This document shows positions 47,000 through 55,794 of a stretch of DNA of 64,000 bases, piece after piece. Position 1 is the stretch's first letter. The number at the start of each line of letters is the position of its first letter. The notes beneath the pieces are model-generated. The model ran no database searches. It saw nothing but the letters and a program-made list of their open reading frames with translations, and had not been told where the DNA came from. Source of the stretch: Paraburkholderia sp. ZP32-5 (lineage in GTDB: Bacteria; Pseudomonadota; Gammaproteobacteria; Burkholderiales; Burkholderiaceae); NCBI RefSeq assembly GCF_021390495.1, contig NZ_JAJEJP010000002.1, forward strand, positions 434,001 through 498,000, in the 5' to 3' direction. The position numbers were made by a program, and so were the translations under genes.

Positions 47000-48520
47000 T
47001 TATAGCAACACGGCGCTGTGGATGGCGGACAGCGTCTGCTGCCAGCCCGCGCTGTCCTGCTCAGCCTGGCCATTGGTAAGGAAAGGCTTCAGCAACGCAA
47101 GCAGATCTGTCGACTCGGACGTACTCGTTGGCGTAGTGACATCCGATACCAATACCGCGTGTTCGTATTGGGAGACTTCCGTGGATTGAGACGACGACCG
47201 ATTGAGTGTTGCCTGGATGATGTTGTTGCGCTCCGTCGCGATGTTGACGGTGCTGCTCGAGTCGGCGTTGACCTGCACATACTGGTAGTTTTGCGACGCC
47301 GCCGATGTGGTGAGTGCCAGCGTGTTCCCGGCCAGCGGCTCGTGATAACTCGCTTTCAGATGCGCTTGCTGGGTTTGAGAAATCTTGCCGTTCATCAGAT
47401 CGCCTTCGGTTTTGGTGTTCTGAGAGACCTGATAAGAAAAGTTATCCGTTTGATCCGGCACATACGGATTGGACGACACCGGATTATCGGTAATCGACGC
47501 GTTAAAGTCGGCGAGACCCGTCAACATCGCATGATCCGATTGCGCGAGCCAGGGCGAGTAAGTCGTACCCGGAAGCTGTTGCGACGACGTCCCATAGTTG
47601 CTGTTCATTTGCGTGAACGCGTCTTTGAACATCGACATCAGCGCGCTGCTTCCGTGGCCTTGCGCATCGGCTTTGTCGAACTGCGTCAGATAGCTCGCAA
47701 TAGCCTGGTTCTGCTGCGCGCTCGACCCCCAAATGGCGGAATCACTCGTGTCGACGCTGACGTTAATCTTGCCGGTCGAATCCGCGAGTTGAATGCTTCT
47801 CGTCGAACTGTTCAGCGCAATATTGGCTGATACATCGTTGAATCCGTCGTTTGTGACATTGAACTGCATTTGCACCGACGACAGCACCGACGTGTCGTAT
47901 TGCGTCAGACCGTTGAGATTGAGCGCCGGCGGCGAAGAGGTCAGACCGTCAATGGCCTGCTGAAAGCTGTCGGCCAGTTTGGCCACCGCGCTACGGTCGG
48001 CGTCGCTCAGCGGCCCGCTGCTTTTGACGTTGACCGATAGCGTGCCGTCCCCGCTATACAGTTCAATACCCACCGTCGCGCCGCTTTTGGTCTGAACGGT
48101 CAGTTTGATATCGCCTTGCGGAGTTAGACCGGATAGTTTCAGTGCATCGGGGCCGCCCACCGGGCCGACCGTGACCGACTGCGAGAAATTGCTGTCCGTG
48201 GTGTTGAAGCGATCGAGGACGGCGCTTCCCAGATCGTAGAACTGCCCGGACATCGTACCGGCCGCGTAGTCGCCCGCCATCACCCTGGAAACTGCATCGG
48301 TGTTGTTCTGCGCCCAGGAGACGGTCGGTTCCACTCCAGCGAGCGTTCCTTCCGGCGTGTACACGACGGGAGACTCGACCTGCGGTGAAGGAATCGTGAC
48401 AACGGTCGACTCGGCGATGGCCTCGGCGGATAAGTTGCCGGAGGTTGGCGTAACACTCGCCGCGCCGGTCAACGAAGCCGTTGGAAGAATACCTGCGTTT
48501 AATGACGAAATAGTGGTCAT
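47000..48520 (-). CDS. Cysteine-free Ser/Thr/Asn/Gln-rich protein of unknown function (506 aa)
   Basis: I do not recognise a family. From the ATG at 48520 the product begins MTTISSLNAGILPTASLTG. It has no Sec signal peptide, no membrane helix and no cysteine; it is rich in Ser, Thr, Asn and Gln and contains beta-prone segments (IKLTVQTKSGATVGIELYSG, SSVQMQFNVTNDGF) and a predicted helical middle. This composition is typical of proteins exported unfolded by type I, type III or flagellar routes, but no such genes are adjacent. No good ribosome binding site is seen; a second in-frame ATG 51 bases upstream is unlikely. The gene is less GC-rich than its neighbours, which may indicate acquisition. 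It lies between an autotransporter and a chemotaxis receptor. Confidence 0.8.
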   Translation of the reverse strand: MTTISSLNAGILPTASLTGAASVTPTSGNLSAEAIAESTVVTIPSPQVESPVVYTPEGTLAGVEPTVSWAQNNTDAVSRVMAGDYAAGTMSGQFYDLGSAVLDRFNTTDSNFSQSVTVGPVGGPDALKLSGLTPQGDIKLTVQTKSGATVGIELYSGDGTLSVNVKSSGPLSDADRSAVAKLADSFQQAIDGLTSSPPALNLNGLTQYDTSVLSSVQMQFNVTNDGFNDVSANIALNSSTRSIQLADSTGKINVSVDTSDSAIWGSSAQQNQAIASYLTQFDKADAQGHGSSALMSMFKDAFTQMNSNYGTSSQQLPGTTYSPWLAQSDHAMLTGLADFNASITDNPVSSNPYVPDQTDNFSYQVSQNTKTEGDLMNGKISQTQQAHLKASYHEPLAGNTLALTTSAASQNYQYVQVNADSSSTVNIATERNNIIQATLNRSSSQSTEVSQYEHAVLVSDVTTPTSTSESTDLLALLKPFLTNGQAEQDSAGWQQTLSAIHSAVLL

Positions 48521-48882
48521 GATGCGGTGCTTTGTGATTCCGCTGGGAGAGGGTGGACACCTGTGCGACAAATGCCCTTGTTCGAGATATCGGCAGTAAG
48601 TTGAGTATCTTTACTGAATTTATTCCGCATTTGACGATTGGGCGTGGCGGCTTCTTACTCCCGCTTCAATCGAGCGCTCCGCGAGCGCATTCGAACTCGC
48701 AAAGCGCGAGCCGTGCATTGATCGGCGGTTGTGATGAGTCGATAAAAAATCGCTGATTCCCCGCGCCTTAACGCTTGTTTACACTCGCCGCTGGAGACCA
48801 GCCGCCAGCCGAAGAATCGTGTTCGGCCCGGGCGGCACGCGCACGTGCCGCCGCCACGTCAAACCACAATTCCAAACATGTT
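48521..48882. other. Divergent intergenic region
   Basis: 362 bases between the orphan 506-aa gene and the chemotaxis receptor gene. AT-richer than average. GTCGATAA near 48733 resembles a flagellar sigma -10 but has no partner -35. No gene seen. Confidence 0.4.
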
Positions 48883-50517
48883 ATGACGCCCCATCTCGCC
48901 GCCGAGAGTCCCGATTCCATTGACGACGCAACCACGCAGCACGTGCCTGCGCATACCGTTGCACGTGCGCCGCGCGCGAAGGGCATGTCCCTGCAGGCAC
49001 GGCTCGCATTCACGATCGGCCTGCTGGCCGCGCTGATGACCGGCATCGGCGCGCTCGGCCTCGTGGGCGCGTGGCGTGCGAACCGGGCGAATCAGGACAC
49101 GTACCAGAACAAACTGACGGCGGCCGTGCATATCGGCAACGCGGAGCTGTTGATCGGCCGCACGCGTCTCGTGCTGGGCGGCGCGATGGCGCAACCCGAC
49201 AGCACGCGCGCGCAGCAGCAGATCGCGCACGCGAGCGACTTCTTCACACAGTCGGACGACGAATGGCGCGCGTTCGTCGACGAACCGCACGAACCCGGCG
49301 AAGCGCCTTTGATCGAAGCGGCGAGCCAGAAGCGCGCGCCGATGCGCGACGCGATGCGCGCGTTCATCGACGCGTTGAAAGCGGGCGACCGCGACGCCGC
49401 GCAACGTATCGGCACCGTGCAACTGAGCCCGCTGTTCAACGCAATGAGCAGCGCGAACGACGAGTTGAAGCACACGCTCTATGCAAACGCGAAGCGCAGC
49501 TATGACGACGCCGAGCGCTACTTCCAGCTCTTTTTCGCGGTATCGGTGGCGATGATCGCGTTCGGTATCGCCGCCGCGGCGTTCAGCTGGATCGCGTTGC
49601 GCCGCGCGATCATGACGCCGCTGAACGAGGCGCTGACGCACTTCGAAGCGATCGCGGCGGGCGATCTGCAACGCACGATCGTCAGCCGTCGCGCCGACGA
49701 AATGGGCCGCCTGCTCGACGGCTTGCGCACGATGCAAACGCAACTCGCGCACACCGTCACCGCGGTGCGATCGAGTAGCCGTTCGATCGGCAGCGCGACC
49801 GCCGAGATCGCGGCGGGTACGCTCGATCTGTCGTCGCGCACGGAAGAGCAGGCGGCCTCGCTGGAGCAAACCGCCGCGAGCATGACCGAGCTGACCGAAA
49901 CGGTGCGGCAGAACGCAACCCATGCGCAGCAGGCGCATGCGATTGCCGATAGCGCGGCGAGCGCCGCAAGCGAGGGCAGCGACGCGATCACACGCGTGAG
50001 CGGTACGATGGGGCGCATCGAAGCGAGCGCGCGCAAGATCGCGGACATCACCGGCATCATCGAGGGCATTGCGTTTCAGACCAATATCCTCGCGTTGAAC
50101 GCGGCGGTCGAAGCGGCGCGCGCGGGCACGCATGGGCGCGGTTTCGCGGTGGTCGCTTCCGAAGTGCGTTCGCTTGCGCAGCATGCGGCAGCGGCTGCGA
50201 AGGACATCGGCGATCTGGTCGGCGATGCGGTTCATGCGGCATCGGATGGCACGACGATGGTTGGCGAGGCCGAGCGCTCGATCGAACGGATTCTCGACGC
50301 GGCGCGCAGTTTCGCGGACATGATGGGTGGCATCGTGTCGTCGGCCGAAGAGCAGCGCGCCGGTATCGAGCAGGTCGATACCGCGGTCAATCTGATGGAT
50401 GCAATCACGCAGCAGAACGCCGCGCTCGTCGAGCAGGCAAGTGCCGCCGCGCAGGCACTCGATCAGCAGTCGCGCGAACTGGAGCGGCAAGTGGCGAGTT
50501 TTCGGGTCGCGTCGTAG
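48883..50517 (+). CDS. Methyl-accepting chemotaxis protein
   Basis: 544 aa from ATG 48883 (ATG 48985, [10 protein letters not shown], is an alternative that removes 34 cytoplasmic residues). Two membrane helices (about [24 protein letters not shown] and [24 protein letters not shown]) bracket a four-helix-bundle periplasmic domain of about 150 residues resembling Tar-type ligand domains ([19 protein letters not shown]). A HAMP domain ([17 protein letters not shown]) and the signalling hairpin ([23 protein letters not shown]) follow. No C-terminal CheR-binding pentapeptide. Ligand unknown. Confidence 0.92.
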   Translation: MTPHLAAESPDSIDDATTQHVPAHTVARAPRAKGMSLQARLAFTIGLLAALMTGIGALGLVGAWRANRANQDTYQNKLTAAVHIGNAELLIGRTRLVLGGAMAQPDSTRAQQQIAHASDFFTQSDDEWRAFVDEPHEPGEAPLIEAASQKRAPMRDAMRAFIDALKAGDRDAAQRIGTVQLSPLFNAMSSANDELKHTLYANAKRSYDDAERYFQLFFAVSVAMIAFGIAAAAFSWIALRRAIMTPLNEALTHFEAIAAGDLQRTIVSRRADEMGRLLDGLRTMQTQLAHTVTAVRSSSRSIGSATAEIAAGTLDLSSRTEEQAASLEQTAASMTELTETVRQNATHAQQAHAIADSAASAASEGSDAITRVSGTMGRIEASARKIADITGIIEGIAFQTNILALNAAVEAARAGTHGRGFAVVASEVRSLAQHAAAAAKDIGDLVGDAVHAASDGTTMVGEAERSIERILDAARSFADMMGGIVSSAEEQRAGIEQVDTAVNLMDAITQQNAALVEQASAAAQALDQQSRELERQVASFRVAS

Positions 50518-50521
50518 CGCA

Positions 50522-50545
50522 AGGACTAGGACTAGGACTAGGACT
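50522..50545. repeat. Hexanucleotide tandem repeat AGGACT x4
   Basis: Four perfect copies of AGGACT across 50522-50545. The LysR stop codon (TAG on the minus strand, 50538-50540) lies inside the repeat, so the last two codons of that gene are part of it; gain or loss of units would keep the frame. Confidence 0.8.
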
Positions 50546-51476
50546 CGCTGACCACGCCGCTCAGATTCGACAGATCGAACGGTGCCATTCTGCGCAGCGC
50601 GAGCCGAAAATCGCGTGCGATCGGTGACAGCGCCGCATCGCGCCGGCGAATCAAGCCGATGGTTCGCGCCACCGTCGGATCGACCAGCGGACGGATCGCG
50701 ATACGCGCATGCGGGTCGCGCGGCGCCGCGCAACGCGGAATGATCGAAATGCCGAGCCCCGCTTCGACAAGCCCCAGCGACGTGGTCAGATGCTCGATCT
50801 CGATCAGCCGGTCGGGGCGCCAGTGAATATCCCTGAGCGCGGCATCGAGCATGCGCCGGTTGCCGCTCGATGAGCCCGACACGATCAGCGGCCACGGACG
50901 CAACTCGGGCCACGTCACATGTTCGTTCGCGGCCAGCGGATGATCGGCGGGGCACGCGAGCACATACGGATCGACGAGCAATTCGTCGACGGCGAACTCG
51001 GGTGAATCGTTGACCATGAATGCGATGCCGAACTCCGCATCGCCGAGCGCGACACGCTGCACGACCGTCGCGAGATTTGCTTCGATGAGCCTCAAGCGCA
51101 CTTCGGGACGCCGCCGGTGATAACGGCTGACGATCGTCGGCAGCATGAATTTCGTCACCGTCGGAATGCAGGCGATGGTCAGTTGACCCATACCCATCCG
51201 CGTCGCTTCGCTGACCAGTTCGAGCGACGCCGCGAGATCGCGCAGCACGCCCTGTGCGCGCGGCAACAATAATTCCCCCGCATGAGTCAGCGCGACGCTG
51301 CGCGTGGTGCGCTCGAACAGCATCACGCCGAGCGCGTCTTCCAGACGTTTGATGCGGCGCGTCAATGCGGACGCGGACAGGTTCAATTCGATCGCGGCGT
51401 CATTGAACGACGCATGCGATGCGACCGCGACGAAGGCTCGCAATGCGTCGAGATCGACAGTCGGAAAACGGTTCAT
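50538..51476 (-). CDS. LysR-family transcriptional regulator of the PrpD/TcuA-like operon
   Basis: 312 aa. An N-terminal helix-turn-helix (LRAFVAVASHASFNDAAIELNLSASALTRRIKRLEDALG) precedes a periplasmic-binding-protein-like effector domain. GGAG lies 5 bases before the ATG at 51476. It is divergent from the seven-gene operon starting at 51611 with a 134-base gap that contains a LysR-type inverted repeat. It is therefore the probable activator of that operon, responding to the pathway substrate or an intermediate. Confidence 0.9.
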   Translation of the reverse strand: MNRFPTVDLDALRAFVAVASHASFNDAAIELNLSASALTRRIKRLEDALGVMLFERTTRSVALTHAGELLLPRAQGVLRDLAASLELVSEATRMGMGQLTIACIPTVTKFMLPTIVSRYHRRRPEVRLRLIEANLATVVQRVALGDAEFGIAFMVNDSPEFAVDELLVDPYVLACPADHPLAANEHVTWPELRPWPLIVSGSSSGNRRMLDAALRDIHWRPDRLIEIEHLTTSLGLVEAGLGISIIPRCAAPRDPHARIAIRPLVDPTVARTIGLIRRRDAALSPIARDFRLALRRMAPFDLSNLSGVVSES

Positions 51477-51493
51477 CGGTACTCCGCTGACTC

Positions 51494-51529
51494 TTGCACG
51501 TGACGCAATAATAATCACGTCGTGTGCAA
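51494..51529. promoter_or_regulatory. LysR-type inverted repeat between regulator and operon
   Basis: TTGCAC (51494-51499) and GTGCAA (51524-51529) are outer arms of a 36-bp element, with GTGACG and CACGTC inside. The position midway between divergent genes and its size fit a LysR regulator binding region. Confidence 0.5.
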
Positions 51530-51610
51530 TTCACAAACGCCCTGGCGCTGCTGATACTGAATGCGCGGCATTTCCGTGCCAGCTCATTCATTCAACGGAC
51601 GTTCAGGCAG

Positions 51611-53026
51611 ATGAACCAGCACAACGACATAGGCGCAAACCCTTATACCGGCGGTATGGCCGCGTTCGTCGCGGGCTTGCGATACGAGGCGATACCGGAC
51701 GAGGTGCGCGCGCGCATCAAGCTATTGATCCTCGATTCGCTGGGCTGCGCGATCTTCGGCGCGGGACTGCCGTGGAGCCGCATCCTTGCCGATACCTTGC
51801 AGCGCGTTGACAGTACGCAGGATTGCCGCGTGTGGGGCATGCCGTTGCGTTTGTCCGCGCCGCACGCGGCGCTCGTCAACGGCACGCTGATCCAGAGCTT
51901 CGAACTCGACGACGTGCATCGCGTCGGTGTGCTGCATGTCGGCGCGGTGACGTTGCCCGCGGTGCTCGCAGTCGCCGAGTTGTTGTCCGGCAATGCGCCG
52001 ATGACAGGACGCGAATTCCTGCGGGCCTGCGTGGCAGGCTATGAAGTCGGCCCGCGCGTGGGCATGTGCATGGGACCGGAGCACATCGCGCAGGGCTGGC
52101 ATTCGGGCGCGACGGTCGGCGTATTTTCCGCGGCGGCGGGTGCGGCTGCGGCGCTGCGGCTCGATGCGCAACAGACGGTGCATGCGCTCGGGATCGGCGG
52201 CACGCAGTCGGCCGGCTTGATGGCCGCGCAGTTCGGCGCGATGGTCAAACGTATGCATGCGGGCCGTGCCGCGCAAAGTGGCCTGTATGGCGCGTTGCTC
52301 GCGCAAAACGGCTTCACCGGTATCGTCGATGTATTCGAGAACCCGTATGGCGGGTTTTGCAGCACGTTCTCGCGTTCGTCGGACCGCTTCGATCTGATGC
52401 AACTCGTCGATGGTCTCGGCGAGCGCTTCGAGACGATGCGGATCGCGCTGAAGTTCTACTCGTGCGTGGGCAGCAATCACACGACGCTCGATGCGATCCG
52501 CGCGATGCAGGCACGTCATCCGTTCGGCGCCGACGACGTCGAGCGCATCGTCGTGCACGGTTCGCGCGTGACGGTCGATCACGTCGGCTGGAAGTACGTG
52601 CCGCAGGGGCTGACCTCGGCGCAGCTGAACCTGCCGTATTGCGTCGCCACACTGCTGCTCGAAGGCGACGTATTCGTCGACCAGTTCAGCGACGACATGG
52701 TTGCGGACCCTCAGCGCATGGCGCTGTCCGAGCGCGTTCAGGTGCTCGAAGATCCGGCGATCACCGCGCGCGGCGCACAGCTGCGGCATATGGTGCGTGT
52801 CGAGGTACTGCTGCGCGACGGCACGCAGCTCGAAGAAACGGTCGAGGCGCAACGCGGCAGCGAACACGCGTTCGCGAGCGAAGCGGAGATCGTCGGCAAG
52901 ATGAGAAAGTTGGCCGAGCACCGGATCGACGCCACGCAAATCGCCCGCATCGTCGACTGGGTGATGCACGCCGAAGACCAGCCGGATGCCGGCGAACTCG
53001 CGCGGCTTCTCGCGCTCGCTGCCTGA
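51611..53026 (+). CDS. MmgE/PrpD family protein, copy 1
   Basis: 471 aa cytoplasmic protein of the family that includes 2-methylcitrate dehydratase PrpD, cis-aconitate decarboxylase and iminodisuccinate epimerase. N-terminal helical domain (LKLLILDSLGCAIFGAGLPWS type opening) and smaller alpha/beta domain (from about residue 270, FETMRIALKFYSCVGSNHTTLDAI) are both present. The active-site region reads SFELDDVHRVGVLHVGAV, differing from the DFDD...HPS form of PrpD. Start 51611 (MNQHNDIG) removes 29 residues. First gene of the operon, 9 bases before the MHS transporter. Confidence 0.88.
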   Translation: MNQHNDIGANPYTGGMAAFVAGLRYEAIPDEVRARIKLLILDSLGCAIFGAGLPWSRILADTLQRVDSTQDCRVWGMPLRLSAPHAALVNGTLIQSFELDDVHRVGVLHVGAVTLPAVLAVAELLSGNAPMTGREFLRACVAGYEVGPRVGMCMGPEHIAQGWHSGATVGVFSAAAGAAAALRLDAQQTVHALGIGGTQSAGLMAAQFGAMVKRMHAGRAAQSGLYGALLAQNGFTGIVDVFENPYGGFCSTFSRSSDRFDLMQLVDGLGERFETMRIALKFYSCVGSNHTTLDAIRAMQARHPFGADDVERIVVHGSRVTVDHVGWKYVPQGLTSAQLNLPYCVATLLLEGDVFVDQFSDDMVADPQRMALSERVQVLEDPAITARGAQLRHMVRVEVLLRDGTQLEETVEAQRGSEHAFASEAEIVGKMRKLAEHRIDATQIARIVDWVMHAEDQPDAGELARLLALAA

Positions 53027-53035
53027 GGAGCCGTC

Positions 53036-54382
53036 GTGGCCGCCAGCGCACATACTCTGACGTTATCCGCTACGCGCGCCACGCGGCGCGAGCAGTTGCG
53101 CTCGATCATCGGCGGCAGCGCCGGCAACGTGATCGAGTGGTACGACTTTCTCGCTTACTCGATCTTTTCCATCTACTTCAGCAAGGCGTTTTTTCCGGGC
53201 GGCAATCAGACCGCGCAACTGCTGAACGCGGCGGCCGTCGCCGCGATCGGCTATGTGGTGCGGCCGCTCGGCAGCTGGGCAATCGGCGCGCTCGCCGACC
53301 GGCATGGACGGCGCATCGCGCTGAGCCTGTCGGTTGCGATGATGAGCGTCGGCTCGCTGATCATCGCGGTGACGCCGACGTATGCATCGATCGGTGTGGC
53401 CGCGCCCGCCGTGCTGATCTGCGCGCGCTTGCTGCAGGGCTTCAGCATGGGCGGCGAAGCGGGCACCAGCGCGACCTATCTGAGCGAAATGGCGCCGACG
53501 GGCCGACGCGGCTTCTTCGTCGGCTTCGTGCAGGTGACGGTGGTGATGGGGCAACTGCTGGCGCTCGCGCTGATGCTGGTGCTGCAACGGCTCGTGCTGA
53601 CGCCCACGCAACTCGAACAGTGGGGCTGGCGGATTCCGTTCGCGATCGGCGGTGCGCTGGCGGTGTTCGCGCTCTATCTGCGGCGTGGTATTGCGGAAAC
53701 CGAAGCATTCACGAGAGAGCACAGCGGCGCTTCCGAAACGCAAACCCAAACGCAGCGTGGCAGTCTGCTCGCGCTGCTGATTCAGCACCGGCGGCAAACG
53801 CTGTGGACGATCGGCATCAGCATCGGCGGCACGGTCGCGTTCTATACGTTCACGATCTATCTGCAGAAGTACATGGTCAACACCAGCGGCTTCAGCCGCA
53901 ATACGGCGACGCTGGTCGCGACCTTGTCGCTGTTCATTTATATGGGCTTCCAGCCGCTTTACGGCTTGCTGTCCGATCTGATCGGACGGCGGCCGGTGAT
54001 GATGATCTTCGGTGTCGGCGGCACCTTCCTGACGGTGCCGCTGATGCATGCGCTCGGCTCGACTCATAGCGCGCTGACGGCGTTCGCGCTGAATCTCGCG
54101 GCGCTCGGCATTCTGAGCGGCTTTTCGTCGATCCACTGGCTCGTCAAGTCCGAGCTGTTTCCGGCCAAGGTTCGCGCGCTCGGCGTCGGCCTGCCGTTTG
54201 CGATCGTGTCGTCGGTGATGGGCGGCACCACCGAATATCTGGCGTTGCGCTTCAAGCACGCCGGGCACGAGTCGTGGTTCTTCTATTACGTCAGCGCGTG
54301 CGCGGCGATTTCGCTCGTCACTTATGTGCTGATGCCCGAGACGCGCCATCGGTCGATCATCGACGAGGAAGCGCGCCGCTAA
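53036..54382 (+). CDS. MFS transporter, metabolite:H+ symporter (MHS) type
   Basis: 448 aa, 12 helices. Motifs NVIEWYDFLAYSIFS in helix 1 and LADRHGRRIALSLSV (motif A) are those of the MHS family (KgtP, ShiA, ProP, CitA, tricarballylate symporter TcuC), whose substrates are mostly di- and tricarboxylates. GTG start with GAGGAG 5 bases before it. It sits between the first and second PrpD-like genes, with a 17-base gap to the next, so it is the probable uptake system of this pathway. Confidence 0.9.
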   Translation: MAASAHTLTLSATRATRREQLRSIIGGSAGNVIEWYDFLAYSIFSIYFSKAFFPGGNQTAQLLNAAAVAAIGYVVRPLGSWAIGALADRHGRRIALSLSVAMMSVGSLIIAVTPTYASIGVAAPAVLICARLLQGFSMGGEAGTSATYLSEMAPTGRRGFFVGFVQVTVVMGQLLALALMLVLQRLVLTPTQLEQWGWRIPFAIGGALAVFALYLRRGIAETEAFTREHSGASETQTQTQRGSLLALLIQHRRQTLWTIGISIGGTVAFYTFTIYLQKYMVNTSGFSRNTATLVATLSLFIYMGFQPLYGLLSDLIGRRPVMMIFGVGGTFLTVPLMHALGSTHSALTAFALNLAALGILSGFSSIHWLVKSELFPAKVRALGVGLPFAIVSSVMGGTTEYLALRFKHAGHESWFFYYVSACAAISLVTYVLMPETRHRSIIDEEARR

Positions 54383-54399
54383 TCAACGGAGACGTTTGC

Positions 54400-55794
54400 A
54401 TGCAACCGGCTTCATCCGCGGCACCCACCGCGGCACAGTCGTTGTCCGACTATGCGCTCGGCGTGCGCTTCGAGCAGTTGCCCGCCGACGTGGTGCGCCT
54501 CGCGAAAGACTGCCTGATCGATGCACTCGGCGCGGCGTTGTATGGACACGAAGTGGAGGCAGGCCAGGCCGCGCTGCGCTATGTCGCCGATGCGGCCGCG
54601 GGGCCGTGCGCGATTGTCGGCACGAGCCGGCGCGTCGCGCCCGATGCGGCCGCGTTCGCGGGCGGCGTGCTGGTCCACGCGGCCGAACTCGACAGCCTGC
54701 GGCAGCCCGGCGCCGGCGTGCATCCGGGCGCGGCGCTGGTGCCGGCCGCGCTAGCTGCCGCGCAGGCCGGCGGCGCATCGGGACGCGAGTTGCTCGCGGC
54801 GCTCGTGGCCGGTATCGAAGTGCTGTTTCGGATCGGCAGCGCGACGAAGCACTCGGCCGAAGCGCGCGGCTTTCATGCGCCGGGTTTGACCGGGCCATTT
54901 GGCGCCGCGATTGTCGCGGGCAAGCTGGCCGGTGTCGATGCGCCCACGTTGTGCCGCGCGCTGGGCATTGCCGGTTCGCTCAGCGGCGGGCTGCTCGAAT
55001 TCGCGAAGTCCGGCGACGGCGGTCTCGTCAAACGTCTGCATCTGGGGCGCGCGGCGCAAGCGGGCATCGTCGCGGTGAAACTGGCGCGCGCGGGCTTCGA
55101 CGGGCCGTCGAGCGTACTCGAAGGGCACCATGGTTTTCTGCACGCGTATTGCGAGTCGTCGGACGCCACGCGCCTGACCGACGGTCTCGGCACGCGCTAC
55201 GAAATATCGACGTTGTGCCTGAAGCGCTACGCGTGTCACATCGTTGCGCACACGCCGGTCTACGCGGCGCAGCAGATGCGCGCCGCGCACGATGTCGACG
55301 CGCGCCGGATTGCCGCGATCCGTATCGAAGGCGCGCCGCGCCTGGCCGCGAATCACGATATCAAGCTGCCGGCCAATCAGGTGCTCGCGCAATACAGCGT
55401 GCCGGTTTGCGTGGCGGCGGCGCTGCTGCACGATGCCGACGATCCGACGACCTTCGGCGCGCGTCTGCTGCAGGACGAAGCGATCCGCGCGCTCGCGCAA
55501 CGGGTGACGGTGGTCGCGACGGACGCTGTCGGCCTCGCGACTGTCACACGCATCACGCTTGATGACGGTACCGTCATCGAGCAAGCGCAAACGGACTATC
55601 CGGGCTGCCCGTCGACACCGTTCACCGCGGCGCAGTTGCGCAGCAAGTTCATGCGCATGACGAGACGGCTCGGCGCCGCGGCGGACACGCTGTTCGAGCG
55701 GCTGGAGCGGGTGGAACACGAAGCGGATCTGCACTGGCTCGACGCGATGCCTGTTTCACCGTCCGCTTTGGCGACAGAAGGAGAGCGTCGATGA
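54400..55794 (+). CDS. MmgE/PrpD family protein, copy 2
   Basis: 464 aa. Family opening SDYALGVRFEQLPADVVRLAKDCLIDALGAAL, and the conserved GSATKHSAEARGFHAPG and KSGDGGLVKRLHLGRAAQAG segments. The usual acidic pair is replaced: the region reads HAAELDSLRQPGAGVHPGAAL, with one aspartate lost. Copy 2 may thus have a changed reaction or a supporting role. The stop overlaps the next start by the ATGA of 55791-55794, so copies 2 and 3 are translationally coupled and could form a heteromer. Confidence 0.87.
   Translation: MQPASSAAPTAAQSLSDYALGVRFEQLPADVVRLAKDCLIDALGAALYGHEVEAGQAALRYVADAAAGPCAIVGTSRRVAPDAAAFAGGVLVHAAELDSLRQPGAGVHPGAALVPAALAAAQAGGASGRELLAALVAGIEVLFRIGSATKHSAEARGFHAPGLTGPFGAAIVAGKLAGVDAPTLCRALGIAGSLSGGLLEFAKSGDGGLVKRLHLGRAAQAGIVAVKLARAGFDGPSSVLEGHHGFLHAYCESSDATRLTDGLGTRYEISTLCLKRYACHIVAHTPVYAAQQMRAAHDVDARRIAAIRIEGAPRLAANHDIKLPANQVLAQYSVPVCVAAALLHDADDPTTFGARLLQDEAIRALAQRVTVVATDAVGLATVTRITLDDGTVIEQAQTDYPGCPSTPFTAAQLRSKFMRMTRRLGAAADTLFERLERVEHEADLHWLDAMPVSPSALATEGERR

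Noticed and set aside
48700..48745. Flagellar (sigma-28) promoter for the chemotaxis gene
   Set aside because: GTCGATAA is near the -10 consensus but no TAAAG-like -35 lies at the correct spacing.
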